A DNA stretch of 64,000 bases from Corynebacterium urinipleomorphum. GTDB lineage: Bacteria; Actinomycetota; Actinomycetes; Mycobacteriales; Mycobacteriaceae. The notes beneath the pieces are model-generated. The model worked only from the letters and a program-made list of their open reading frames with translations. It was not told the DNA's origin and did no database searches. The translations under genes and the position numbers were made by a program. Shown here piece after piece: positions 8,821-17,897 of the stretch (positions within the stretch are counted from its first letter, which is position 1; each line of letters begins with the position of its first letter). The stretch spans positions 465,234-529,233 of the forward strand of contig NZ_LT706963.1 in assembly GCF_900155535.1 (NCBI RefSeq). The letters are read 5' to 3'.

Positions 8821-10164
8821 ATGACTCGACTGTTTGGAACTGATGGTGTCCGCGGACTGGCCAATGACGCTCTGACTGCTCCCTTGGCCATGAAATTAGG
8901 TCAGGCAGCTGCGATTGTGCTGACGCAGAACAAACGTTCAGAACAGCGGCGGACCACCGCGATCATCGGGCGGGATCCGCGTGTGTCGGGCGAGATGCTC
9001 GCTGCGGCGATGGCGGCCGGCATGGCGTCGAAGGGCGTGGACGTGCTGCGCGTGGGTGTCATTCCCACCCCCGGCCTGGCGTTCCTCACCGACGATTACG
9101 GTGCCGACATCGGTGTGATGATCTCCGCGTCGCACAACCCGATGCCCGACAACGGCATCAAGTTCTTCAGCGCCGGAGGCAAGAAGCTTGCCGACGCTGT
9201 GGAGGACGAGATTGAACAAGCCATGGCCGACCTGGAAGAAGGTGGCCCGGCCGGCACTGGCATCGGCCGGATTATCGAGGAATCGCCAGACGCTCATGTC
9301 CGCTATCTCGAGCACCTCGCGGAGTCTGTGACCACGCCCCTGGACGGCATCAAGGTCGTGGTGGATTGCGCGAACGGTGCGGCGTCGAAAATTGCTCCCG
9401 CCGCCTACGCCGCCGCTGGCGCAGAGGTCATCCCGATCTTCAATGCGCCGAATGCGTACAACATCAACGACAACTGCGGTTCCACGCACATTGAGCAGAT
9501 CCAGAAGGCCGTCGTGGAGCACGGAGCAGATCTGGGTCTGGCTCACGACGGCGATGCCGATCGGTGCCTAGCCGTTGATGCTGAGGGCAATATCGTCGAC
9601 GGTGATCAGATCATGGCGGTGTTGGCGTTGGGGATGAAAGAGAAGGCGTCGTTACGCGAAAATACTCTGGTGGCGACTGTGATGAGCAACTTGGGCTTGA
9701 AGCTGGCCATGCAACGCGAAGGCATCACGGTCCGCGAGACGAAGGTCGGCGACCGCTACGTGCTTGAGGAGCTTAACGCGGGGGAATTCTCCCTCGGCGG
9801 GGAGCAATCGGGCCACATCGTTGTGCCCTCGCGTGCGACGACGGGGGACGGAACGTTATCCGGCCTGCTCATCATGGAACGCATGGCTGAGACAGGAAAG
9901 ACACTGCAGGAGCTCGCCTCCGTGATGACGGTGCTCCCGCAGGTGCTCATCAACGTGCCAGTATCGGATAAATCCCTGATTCTGGAAAGCGCCGAAGTGA
10001 AGAATGCTATCGCTGAGGCGGAAGAAGAACTCGGTGAGGACGGGCGTGTGCTGCTGCGCCCGTCCGGAACCGAAGAACTGTTTCGTGTCATGGTGGAGGC
10101 GGCGGAGAAGGAGCATGCCCGCAAGGTTGCGGGGCGTCTCGCTGCGGTAGTCGCCGCGGCGTAG
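8821..10164 (+). CDS. glmM: phosphoglucosamine mutase
   Basis: 447 residues. It interconverts glucosamine-6-phosphate and glucosamine-1-phosphate for UDP-GlcNAc and peptidoglycan. The phosphoserine loop is [18 protein letters not shown], the metal loop is AHDGDADRC, and the C-terminal phosphate loop is [17 protein letters not shown] chose the ATG giving [12 protein letters not shown], as in other GlmM proteins, over an upstream TTG. glmS, which makes its substrate, lies about 3.4 kb downstream. Confidence 0.96.
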   Translation: MTRLFGTDGVRGLANDALTAPLAMKLGQAAAIVLTQNKRSEQRRTTAIIGRDPRVSGEMLAAAMAAGMASKGVDVLRVGVIPTPGLAFLTDDYGADIGVMISASHNPMPDNGIKFFSAGGKKLADAVEDEIEQAMADLEEGGPAGTGIGRIIEESPDAHVRYLEHLAESVTTPLDGIKVVVDCANGAASKIAPAAYAAAGAEVIPIFNAPNAYNINDNCGSTHIEQIQKAVVEHGADLGLAHDGDADRCLAVDAEGNIVDGDQIMAVLALGMKEKASLRENTLVATVMSNLGLKLAMQREGITVRETKVGDRYVLEELNAGEFSLGGEQSGHIVVPSRATTGDGTLSGLLIMERMAETGKTLQELASVMTVLPQVLINVPVSDKSLILESAEVKNAIAEAEEELGEDGRVLLRPSGTEELFRVMVEAAEKEHARKVAGRLAAVVAAA

Positions 10165-10167
10165 AAA

Positions 10168-10211
10168 TTCCGGTCCGTGAGGGAACCGGACGGGGGTAAG
10201 CGGCAGTCTAA
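10168..10211 (+). promoter_or_regulatory. ECF sigma (SigM-like) promoter for the EspC-like/Cys-Pro cassette
   Basis: GGGAACC at 10181-10187, an 18-base spacer and GTCTAA at 10206-10211. TTCCGGTCCG lies three bases before the -35. It matches the promoter at 6412-6442 in both boxes, in spacer length and in the upstream element. It starts immediately after glmM, so part of it could also fold as a hairpin (TCCGGT with ACCGGA). Confidence 0.6.
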
Positions 10212-10273
10212 GTCTGTGGAAGATGAAGGCTGCCGCTTTTTGCGGCTTTAACCACTCGGGGGAAGTGATCATT

Positions 10274-10576
10274 TTGGCCGACCAGTTGCATGTTGATCCG
10301 GGGGAACTCAGGGCACTTGTGAGTACGCGAATCACCAGTTACAACGAGGCGATCGAGAGGCTCCAGGAGGCCCAACCTGAAATCGACCACGCTGCTTTCG
10401 GGGAGGGATTCGCCGATCACGGTGCGGACATCGCGGCGGCGGTGAGCCGTGTCCATGAACAGACTCGCGACAGGCTGCACGCGCGTGTGGGACAGTTCGA
10501 GGAAATCCTGCGGCTTATCGCGGATGTGGATACCGCCGACCACGAGACTGCTGCGGGGTTGAGCCGTCATGTCTAA
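10274..10576 (+). CDS. EspC-like helical protein, possible T7SS substrate
   Basis: 100 residues from TTG. GGGGGAA lies nine bases upstream; an in-frame GTG nearer to it is too close, and an ATG 51 bases upstream would give a longer version. The sequence (VDPGELRALVSTRITSYNEA, later FADHGADIAAAVSRVHEQ) is two amphipathic helices with the spacing of EspC / WXG100-like secretion targets, but has no W-x-G. Its stop overlaps the next start by eight bases. It is the first gene of a three-gene unit sharing a promoter type with the WXG100 pair. The function is inferred. Confidence 0.6.
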   Translation: MADQLHVDPGELRALVSTRITSYNEAIERLQEAQPEIDHAAFGEGFADHGADIAAAVSRVHEQTRDRLHARVGQFEEILRLIADVDTADHETAAGLSRHV

Positions 10577-12266
10577 CACGAAACTGAAAGAGGGCCTCGG
10601 GGAGATCGCCCGTGAAGTTGCAGTGTTGCCGGGTGTGACCTCGGCGGATGCCTCATTTGTGGGGGAGAAGGTTCTGACTATCTCCGCGAAGATCGACAAA
10701 ACGAATGGGTTGGATCCCTCGGGGTTGCCGCAGCAGGTGGCTACCGTCAACCCCACTGTGAACCCCACGATGAGCCCAGTCGTGGGCAAACTCGGACGGG
10801 GCGTGGGGCCAGGCGGAATTCTCGGACTTCTGTCGGCGGTGCCGTTCGTGGCCGAGTTGGCCTCGGGTGTTGCGGATTGGTTAGGAAACATCGGCATCGC
10901 CGACCACGAGCAAAAGCTCGATGAAGAGCAGAGCAACCATTCCGACACATTGGATAACCTGCAGGAGCAATCTTCCGGCTGCGCCGACTCCGTCAAGGAG
11001 ATCGATGAGACAGCAGACCGCGGGATGCAGGAAATCGTCGATGTTCTGCTCGGACTCATCGCGTCTTTGAAAAACTGCTCTCTCGTGCAGCTCGGATCAG
11101 CCGCCCTCAGCTCCATTTGTGAAGGCTTGTCCTCCATCGAGAGCACTGTTGACGACCGAAACAAGTCCATCGGCGAATGCTTCGACGGTTTGAAAAAGCT
11201 GTGCGAGGTTGCCGGCGGCAATCAGCCTCCTGCGCCGAAGCAGTACTGTCCACCGAGCGAGACTTCCACCCCGCACCCAGAGTGCCCACCTGAACCGGCA
11301 ACGCCATCAGCGACACCGCCGCCGGCGCCAGCACCGACGCCGTCCCCAGCTCCAACTCCGAGTCCGGCACCTGCTCCCGCGCCCGAGGCATGCCCGACAA
11401 CACCTGCCCAAGCGCCTCAATCTCAGCCGCAACCACCCGCTCCAGCGCCTACACCAGCGCCCTCGCCTGGGGCAGTACCTCAACCTGTTACTGAGTGCCC
11501 GCCCACGCCCACGCCGGCGCCAGCATCTAGCCCGCTGCCTTCGGCGGAGCTCACTCCTGCCAAGACTCCGTCCACGCCACAGGCGACGGTTCCCGCGACG
11601 ACAGGTTCCGGGCTGAACATCAACATAGCTATCGACGCGAATCTGGAGTGCCCGCCGCCGGCGGTGACCGAGATCCCGGCCACGCCGACGACTCCTGCGA
11701 ACTGCCCTGAACCGGCCGTCCCCGCCCCGCCGGCGGTTCCGCCTGTTGGGCCTGCGGGTGAATGCATAGTCCAGCAAATGGTTGCAGGTATCGAGGCCTT
11801 CGGCCAGTCTGTCGCCGAATGCCTGTCGCAGATCGAGTGCCCAGTTGAGCCGGTTGCGGATTGTCCACCGCCTGCACCCGCTCCGGAGCCTGAACCAATA
11901 CCGGTCTCTGAACCCGAGTGCCCGGAGCCGCAGCCTGAACCGGCTCCTAAACCCGAACCCGAGTGCCCGGAGGAGGCCCCTGCTTCGAAGCCGGAACCTG
12001 AGCCTGTTGCTAAGCCGGAGTGCCCGGATGGCACGATCGCTCCGCCTCCTGAATTAGCTGAGGTGAAGGAGCCGCCGCCACCACCGAAGAAGGGGCTAGT
12101 GGCGCCAATGGCCGCTGACGGAATGGTGGCGCCACCGGAAGCAGCTCCGGCACCAGAGCCAGCCCCGGCACCGGCGGGCGAGGGCGCGCCTGCGGATGCG
12201 CCGGCAGAGAAGCAACCCGATAACCACGACGACCAGCAGCGGGCACGCAAGACAGGGGGATGGTAA
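10569..12266 (+). CDS. Cys-rich, Pro/Ala-rich repeat protein of unknown function
   Basis: 565 residues, not a family I recognise. Residues 1-60 are a mixed alpha/beta start, and about 70-110 hold a Gly-rich hydrophobic stretch (GGILGLLSAVPFVAELASG). A helical part with spaced cysteines reaches about residue 215. The rest is a Pro/Ala/Glu-rich tail with repeated ECP, CPP and CPE units (about a dozen Cys in all there). A short Cys-containing helical island (GECIVQQMVAGIEAFGQS) interrupts it. No signal peptide is seen. Abundant evenly spaced cysteines suggest disulfides outside the cytoplasm, so type VII export is a reasonable inference from the neighbouring EspC-like gene. Confidence 0.7.
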   Translation: MSNTKLKEGLGEIAREVAVLPGVTSADASFVGEKVLTISAKIDKTNGLDPSGLPQQVATVNPTVNPTMSPVVGKLGRGVGPGGILGLLSAVPFVAELASGVADWLGNIGIADHEQKLDEEQSNHSDTLDNLQEQSSGCADSVKEIDETADRGMQEIVDVLLGLIASLKNCSLVQLGSAALSSICEGLSSIESTVDDRNKSIGECFDGLKKLCEVAGGNQPPAPKQYCPPSETSTPHPECPPEPATPSATPPPAPAPTPSPAPTPSPAPAPAPEACPTTPAQAPQSQPQPPAPAPTPAPSPGAVPQPVTECPPTPTPAPASSPLPSAELTPAKTPSTPQATVPATTGSGLNINIAIDANLECPPPAVTEIPATPTTPANCPEPAVPAPPAVPPVGPAGECIVQQMVAGIEAFGQSVAECLSQIECPVEPVADCPPPAPAPEPEPIPVSEPECPEPQPEPAPKPEPECPEEAPASKPEPEPVAKPECPDGTIAPPPELAEVKEPPPPPKKGLVAPMAADGMVAPPEAAPAPEPAPAPAGEGAPADAPAEKQPDNHDDQQRARKTGGW

Positions 12267-12514
12267 TGGATTTCCAGCAGTTCGCTGAACAATTCAAGGA
12301 ACGCACCGCACGGCGGATGACCGAGTTCGAAAGAGTGCTGCAAGAAAGCCAAAGGCAGATGGAGCAGGCGGCGCGCCAGCAAGCGCTGGCGAAGGAAATG
12401 AATATACAGAAACCGCCCGCGCAGACACCTCGCGGAACATACCGCGGTGTCAGGCACGGGCGGGTGCAGGGGGTTCTCCGGAGGGAAGGGCCCACCGGGC
12501 AGCAGCGAAGTTAG
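12266..12514 (+). CDS. small charged helical protein
   Basis: 82 residues from the ATG that overlaps the previous stop (TAATG); another ATG lies two codons upstream. The first 50 residues form a long charged amphipathic helix (FQQFAEQFKERTARRMTEFE, then QQALAKEMN), and the tail is basic and Gly/Arg-rich. No known domain. It is the third gene of the cassette, and tight coupling implies it acts with the Cys/Pro-rich protein, perhaps as a chaperone-like partner (inference). Confidence 0.6.
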   Translation: MDFQQFAEQFKERTARRMTEFERVLQESQRQMEQAARQQALAKEMNIQKPPAQTPRGTYRGVRHGRVQGVLRREGPTGQQRS

Positions 12515-12520
12515 CCTGAG

Positions 12521-13372
12521 CTAGAAGATGCTCTTCACGTCCGAGCGGGCGAAGTCCGCCCGGTCGGCGAGCTCTTTGCCGAAGACGGATTCGACGCCTT
12601 TGCCCTGCGCATCCATCTCGGAGTACGCCGAGTACGACTTGTCGCCGTCCAGCTGGTGCAGCAAGAACCCGGTGAGCAGGCCACGGACCGTCTCTTGGAC
12701 GCTGGCTTTCGAGCGGCCCTGACCAAGCAGGATCTTCTTGAGGTTATCCTCGCTGAACGCCTTCTGGTTTCCGTCTTTCACCGTGCGGTACGCGACGGGA
12801 CCGGACCAGTTGTATGCGAGCCGCGCCGGGTTGCCCGGGTCGAAGATCGCGTCCGCGTCCGCATCAGGGCCGATCACCAGTCCAGGAAGGAACAGGGTGC
12901 GTGCGGCGTTGTCAGCTGACGGAGCCACAGCAGCGGGATAGATCGTTGCAACGGCTTTGACTTTCTCATTGTTCACACTGGTGAGAACTGCGCATCCACC
13001 GCCCATGCCGTGGCCGACCACTCCCAGTTTGCCGGGGGCGACGGTGGTGTTGCCGTTTCCTAGCTTCACACCGGAGAGGATCTGCAGGGCTGTCTCCAGA
13101 TCGGCGGCGAAGCCCGAGTGGTTCGGGTTGAAACCGCGCTCAGTATCGGGAGCAGCGACAGCGATGCCCCAGCTGGCCAGGTGACGCAACGTCTTCTTGT
13201 AATCCTCGGCGCTCTTCATCCAGTCATGCCCGAACGCGACTCCGGGAACAGCTTTCCCGTCGGCCGGAACGTACACCTTGCCGGGGAGGCCGGTGTACCC
13301 GAGGTCTCCCTCCATGACGCGGTGCGGGCCACGCTTGGACAAATCGCTGAGCTTCTTCAACTTCGCAGACAC
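12521..13372 (-). CDS. alpha/beta hydrolase fold protein (dienelactone hydrolase/lipase-like)
   Basis: 283 residues from GTG (VSAKLKKLSDLSKRGPHRV). The fold is supported by GKVYVPADGKAVPGVAFGHDW (oxyanion region), an APDTERGFNPNHSGFAADLE segment and the nucleophile-elbow-like stretch VVGHGMGGGCAVL. The elbow normally reads G-x-S-x-G, but here the serine position is glycine, so classical esterase activity is doubtful. No signal peptide from this start. It lies convergent to the preceding cassette and alone on its strand. Confidence 0.7.
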   Translation of the reverse strand: MSAKLKKLSDLSKRGPHRVMEGDLGYTGLPGKVYVPADGKAVPGVAFGHDWMKSAEDYKKTLRHLASWGIAVAAPDTERGFNPNHSGFAADLETALQILSGVKLGNGNTTVAPGKLGVVGHGMGGGCAVLTSVNNEKVKAVATIYPAAVAPSADNAARTLFLPGLVIGPDADADAIFDPGNPARLAYNWSGPVAYRTVKDGNQKAFSEDNLKKILLGQGRSKASVQETVRGLLTGFLLHQLDGDKSYSAYSEMDAQGKGVESVFGKELADRADFARSDVKSIF

Positions 13373-13562
13373 GTGGATCAGGATACTGCATGGACATAGC
13401 GGGGCGTGGCAGATCACAGGTCATGCGCCCCTAAGGGAGGCCTTCGGCGTTCGTCTCCGCTAGTTCCGGAGCCTGGGAAAGCCATGCGGTTCGCTCGGTC
13501 GAATCGTGTGCGGGGCAAGTTGGCGCGGGGGAGGATTTGGCCTATGCATTATCCTTATCCGC

Positions 13563-15434
13563 ATGTGTGGAATCGTGGGATACGTAGGCGTGCAGCAGGG
13601 GCTGCCGATCGCGCTGGAGGCTTTGCGCCGGATGGAGTACCGCGGGTACGACTCCGCAGGCATCGCAGTGGCGGGCGGTGGAGAGCTCAACGTAGCTAAG
13701 CGTGCCGGCAAACTGCAGAACCTCGAAGACAAGATCGCAGAGCTGGGTGCGGATACTCTGAGCGGAACCACTGCTATCGGCCACACGCGCTGGGCAACTC
13801 ACGGCCGCCCGACGGATGAGAACGCGCACCCGCACGTGTCCTATGACGGTCGTGCGGCCATCGTGCACAACGGCATCATCGAGAATTTCGCGCCGCTGCG
13901 CGAGGAACTTGAGCGCGATGGCATCCAGATGTCCTCCGACACGGATTCCGAGGTCGCGGCGCATCTCATTGCGCGTGCGTACAACGGCGACGACGACGGT
14001 TCCACCTGCGGCGATTTTGAAGCATCAGCCCTCAAGGTGTTGAACCGCCTGGAAGGTGCGTTCACCGTCTTGTTCACCCATGCTGACCACCCCGACACGA
14101 TCATCGCGGCCCGCCGCTCCACTCCGCTTATGGTGGGCGTGGGTGAGGGCGAGATGTTCCTCGGCTCTGATGTCGCTGCGTTCATCGAGTACACAAAGGA
14201 CGCGGTAGAGCTCGAGTCTGATTCCGTGGTCGTGATCACCGCGAATGACTACAAGATCCTTAACTTCGATGGCACTCCGGGCACAGGTAAGCCGTTCACC
14301 ATCGACTGGGACCTGGAAGCAGCAGAGAAGGGCGGCTTCGACTCCTTCATGATGAAGGAGATCTATGAGCAGCCCGCCGCGGTCCGAGACACCCTCGCCG
14401 GCCACTGGGACGGGCAGCGCATCGTGTTGGACGAGAACTCTATCTCCGAAGACGAGCTGAAGTCCTTCGACCAGGTCTTCGTGGTCGCCTGTGGTTCCGC
14501 CTACCACTCGGGTTTGGCGGCGAAGTACGCCATCGAGCACTGGGTGCGCATTCCGGTGCAGATTGAGGTGGCTTCCGAATTCCGGTACCGCGACCCGGTG
14601 CTGGACGAGCGCACGCTGGTGCTGGCGATCTCCCAGTCGGGTGAAACGGCGGACACACTCGAAGCGGTCCGCCACGCCAAGACGCAGGGTGCAAAGGTGC
14701 TCGCCGTCTGCAACACCAACGGTTCCCAGATTCCGCGTGAATCCGACGCCGTCCTCTACACCCACGCTGGCCCGGAGATCGGCGTCGCGTCGACAAAGGC
14801 GTTCCTGGCCCAAGTGGCGGCGAACTACATCGTCGGGCTGGCTCTCGCGCAGGCGAAGGGAACCAAGTACCCGGATGAAATTCGCGCGATCTGGGACGAG
14901 CTTGAAGCCATCCCGGAGAAGGTGGAGGCGACTCTGACGAACCATGAGGAGTGCCAGCACATCGCAGCGACTCTCGGCGCGGTGCAGACCATGCTCTTCC
15001 TCGGCCGCGGTGTCGGATACCCGATCGCGCTTGAGGGTGCCCTCAAACTCAAGGAGCTCGCTTACATTCACGCGGAGGGCTTCGCCGCGGGTGAGCTGAA
15101 GCACGGCCCGATCGCTCTGATCGAGGACGACCTTCCGGTCGTTGTCATTGTGCCCAGTCCGCGTGGTCTGTCCCAGTTGCACTCCAAGATCGTTTCCAAC
15201 ATCCAGGAGATCCGTGCTCGCGGTGCGAAGACCATCGTCATCGCGGAGGAAGGCGACACCGCTGTCGAGCCGTACGCGAACTGGCTGCTGCGCATCCCGC
15301 CGTCACCGACGATCATGCAGCCGTTGTTGGCTACAGTGCCGCTGCAGTTCCTGGCGGCGTTCATCGCGGAGCAGTGCGGTAACCAGGACATCGACAAACC
15401 TCGTAACCTGGCTAAATCCGTCACTGTCGAGTAG
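13563..15434 (+). CDS. glmS: glutamine-fructose-6-phosphate aminotransferase (isomerizing)
   Basis: 623 residues. It makes glucosamine-6-phosphate from fructose-6-phosphate and glutamine. The start MCGIVGYVG exposes Cys2, the glutaminase nucleophile, so the upstream in-frame ATG is rejected. The Ntn-hydrolase half has GHTRWATHGRPTDENAHPH. Two SIS sugar isomerase domains follow (ACGSAYHSGLAAKYAIE, SQSGETADTLEA, GVASTKAFLAQVA), and it ends in KPRNLAKSVTVE as usual. Confidence 0.97.
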   Translation: MCGIVGYVGVQQGLPIALEALRRMEYRGYDSAGIAVAGGGELNVAKRAGKLQNLEDKIAELGADTLSGTTAIGHTRWATHGRPTDENAHPHVSYDGRAAIVHNGIIENFAPLREELERDGIQMSSDTDSEVAAHLIARAYNGDDDGSTCGDFEASALKVLNRLEGAFTVLFTHADHPDTIIAARRSTPLMVGVGEGEMFLGSDVAAFIEYTKDAVELESDSVVVITANDYKILNFDGTPGTGKPFTIDWDLEAAEKGGFDSFMMKEIYEQPAAVRDTLAGHWDGQRIVLDENSISEDELKSFDQVFVVACGSAYHSGLAAKYAIEHWVRIPVQIEVASEFRYRDPVLDERTLVLAISQSGETADTLEAVRHAKTQGAKVLAVCNTNGSQIPRESDAVLYTHAGPEIGVASTKAFLAQVAANYIVGLALAQAKGTKYPDEIRAIWDELEAIPEKVEATLTNHEECQHIAATLGAVQTMLFLGRGVGYPIALEGALKLKELAYIHAEGFAAGELKHGPIALIEDDLPVVVIVPSPRGLSQLHSKIVSNIQEIRARGAKTIVIAEEGDTAVEPYANWLLRIPPSPTIMQPLLATVPLQFLAAFIAEQCGNQDIDKPRNLAKSVTVE

Positions 15435-15497
15435 AGGTTGTTGTCCTTTCAAGGCCCGCACGAATAAGGAAAGCTAAGAAACCAGGTAGAAACCCGG

Positions 15498-16157
15498 ATG
15501 CTTCACGCCGTTCAGTTTGCGTTCGTCGACTCGATCAACCTGTTGTTGATCGGTGTCATTGTCGCCGTCGGTGTGATGCTCCCACGGGGCGGCGGCAGGT
15601 ACGCGAAAACGGCTGCATTGCTCATCGCGGGCGACTGGTGCGGTGTCGCAGCATTAGCGTTTCTCATGCTCGTTGTCTTCGATGGGCTGGGCGATGTGGT
15701 GCAGAGCTTTGTTGAAGGCCCCATCTTCGGCATCCTCCTGATCGCCACAGGCGTTGTGACGGGACTGCTCGCTCTGCGCGGGGGCGACAACTCGGGTTTG
15801 GTCAACCGGATTTTGGAGCCGTTGAAAACCCCGTCGGCGACCACGGTGCTCGTCGGGTTCGCACTCGGCATTATCCAGTCAGCCACATCGGTGCCGTTCT
15901 ACGGGGGCCTTGCTGTGCTGTCCACGGCGGGTGTGGATGTCGCGGTGCGTTACGCCTTTCTCGTGCTTTACGCCACCGTCGCCCTGAGCCTTCCCGCATT
16001 ATGCGCGTTCGCGGTGGGGTGGGTGCGTCGTGCACCGGATAGCCCGGCGGGACGGGTGTTCGACGTGGCGCGCGAGAATTCCGGGAAGGTCTCGCTCGGC
16101 GCGACGTGGGCGGTCGCACTCTTACTCATCGCGCTTGGAACCGTGCACATGATGTAG
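15498..16157 (+). CDS. six-helix membrane protein (GAP/LysE-like family)
   Basis: 219 residues with about six hydrophobic segments: residues 5-28, 40-62, 70-92, 118-138, 145-172 and 198-216. The arrangement of three helices, a loop with RGGDNSGLVNRILEPLKTPS, then three more, resembles GAP (Sap) / LysE-superfamily exporters of actinobacteria. The substrate is unknown. It lies between glmS and alr and may share their transcript; the start ATG is preceded by CAGGTAGAAA. Confidence 0.6.
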   Translation: MLHAVQFAFVDSINLLLIGVIVAVGVMLPRGGGRYAKTAALLIAGDWCGVAALAFLMLVVFDGLGDVVQSFVEGPIFGILLIATGVVTGLLALRGGDNSGLVNRILEPLKTPSATTVLVGFALGIIQSATSVPFYGGLAVLSTAGVDVAVRYAFLVLYATVALSLPALCAFAVGWVRRAPDSPAGRVFDVARENSGKVSLGATWAVALLLIALGTVHMM

Positions 16158-16262
16158 CTCCCCACTGGGACAGTATTCGCGCGCCGCGTGAAAAGCATCC
16201 GCGTGAATGAGCCTCCGCGTGAATGAACAGCCACGTGAATGAGCAGTGGCACAATAGCCCCC

Positions 16263-17390
16263 ATGAGTTCTTCTGTACTGCGCATTGACTTAGGAGCGAT
16301 AGCCCGCAACACGCGGTTGTTGAAGGAGAACTTGGGCTCCGCGCGGCTGGTGTGTGTGGTCAAAGCTGACGCGTACAACCACGGAGCCGAGCGCGTCGTG
16401 CCGGTGATGGATGACGCCGGTGCGGATGCTTTCGGGGTGGCCACATTCAGCGAGGCAAATCAGGTCCGCGCGCTGACGGAGAAGCCGGTGCTCGCGTGGT
16501 TGTGGGAGCCAGGTGAGGACATTCCCGTGGGAGTGGAGCTGGGCGTTCCGGGGCTGGAGCACCTCGAGTGGCTCATCGAGCATGACGTGCAGGTGCCGTT
16601 GCACATCGTTGTGGACACCGGCATGAACCGCTCAGGAATTGATGAAGAGGACTGGGGGACCGCATTCGCATTGGCGCGGAACGCGGGCCTCAACGTTGTG
16701 GGCGTCATGTCGCACCTCGCGTGCGCGGACGAGCCAGACCACCCACACAACGCTGAACAGAGGGCGGCGTTCATCCGGGCGGTTGACCAGGCTAAAAAGG
16801 CTGGACTCGACATCACGCAAAGCCACCTTGCCAATTCGCCTGGGTCGATCACCAGCACCGGGGTCGTATTCGACCAGGTGCGCGCAGGAATTTCGTTGTA
16901 CGGCCTCCACCCTGTCGCACAGCGGCACGAGAGTTCGTCACTCATCCGGGCTGCCTCGCTGACGCCGGCCATGACTTGGGCAGCCCGGTTGACCGCGGTG
17001 AAGCGCATCAAAGAGGGGGAAGGCGCCAGCTATGGTCTGACGTGGACGGCGCCGGCGGATGGGTGGACCGCTGTCGTCCCGGTGGGGTACGCCGACGGGT
17101 TGCACCGCTCGTGGCAGGGTGCGCTCGACATCACCATCGGCGGCGTGCGGTACCCGCAGGTGGGCCGCGTGTGCATGGACCAGATCATCGTTTGGCTTGG
17201 CGGCAATGAAGAACACGTCGCAGTGGGGGATGAAGCAGTGATCTTTGGCCAGGGCGGAATGAGCGCCGCGGAACTGGCGGAGCGCGCCGGGACGATTCAT
17301 TATGAGGTCGTCTGCGCCCCACACGGAAGGGTGCGCAGGGAATATGGGGAAACAGGGGACGTCGATAAGCGGAAGGGTGAGACGCGATGA
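16263..17390 (+). CDS. alr: alanine racemase
   Basis: 375 residues. PLP enzyme making D-alanine for peptidoglycan. The lysine that holds PLP is in VCVVKADAYNHGAERVV, and the second-domain catalytic tyrosine lies in GEGASYGLTW. GRVCMDQIIV is also conserved. I chose ATG (MSSSVLRIDLGAIARN) over the in-frame ATG 24 bases upstream, since family members start here. Its stop overlaps the tsaE start by ATGA. Confidence 0.95.
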   Translation: MSSSVLRIDLGAIARNTRLLKENLGSARLVCVVKADAYNHGAERVVPVMDDAGADAFGVATFSEANQVRALTEKPVLAWLWEPGEDIPVGVELGVPGLEHLEWLIEHDVQVPLHIVVDTGMNRSGIDEEDWGTAFALARNAGLNVVGVMSHLACADEPDHPHNAEQRAAFIRAVDQAKKAGLDITQSHLANSPGSITSTGVVFDQVRAGISLYGLHPVAQRHESSSLIRAASLTPAMTWAARLTAVKRIKEGEGASYGLTWTAPADGWTAVVPVGYADGLHRSWQGALDITIGGVRYPQVGRVCMDQIIVWLGGNEEHVAVGDEAVIFGQGGMSAAELAERAGTIHYEVVCAPHGRVRREYGETGDVDKRKGETR

Positions 17391-17887
17391 AACCGCCGTT
17401 CTTGGAAAAAGGAACCGTCGAGTGCGAGACCGCGGAGGAGACACGCGAGTTCGGGGAACGCCTGGGTGCCGCGTTGGAGCCGGGCGACGTGGTGATTCTC
17501 GACGGCCCGCTCGGCGCGGGAAAAACGACGTTGACGCAGGGCATTGCGAAAGGCATGGGGGTCAAGGGCAGGGTGACCAGCCCGACGTTCATCATCGCGC
17601 GGGAACATAAACCTCAGGTCAAAGGCCATCCGGCGCTTGTCCACGTGGACGCATACCGGCTCCTCGATAGCGTCGGTGGGACCGGGGCGGTGGATCCTTT
17701 GGGCGAGCTTGACGCGTTGGACCTCGACTCTGAACTTGAAGACTCAGTCGTTGTCGCCGAGTGGGGCGGCGGCCTCGTCGAGCAGATCGCCGCGAGTTAT
17801 TTGCTTGTTCAGCTTGACCGAGAAACTCGCGTGCTCGAAGACCCGGATTCCCAGGGGCGGATCATTTCTTGGACTCCGTCGGGGTAG
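17387..17887 (+). CDS. tsaE: tRNA t6A synthesis ATPase TsaE
   Basis: 166 residues. The P-loop GPLGAGKTTLTQG, switch TSPTFIIAREH and HVDAYRL are the hallmarks of TsaE. It binds ATP and cycles the TsaB-TsaD complex that puts threonylcarbamoyl on A37 of ANN-decoding tRNAs. tsaB and tsaD follow within 2 kb. It is coupled to alr by ATGA. Confidence 0.95.
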   Translation: MKPPFLEKGTVECETAEETREFGERLGAALEPGDVVILDGPLGAGKTTLTQGIAKGMGVKGRVTSPTFIIAREHKPQVKGHPALVHVDAYRLLDSVGGTGAVDPLGELDALDLDSELEDSVVVAEWGGGLVEQIAASYLLVQLDRETRVLEDPDSQGRIISWTPSG

Positions 17888-17897
17888 TGTGGTGGCC

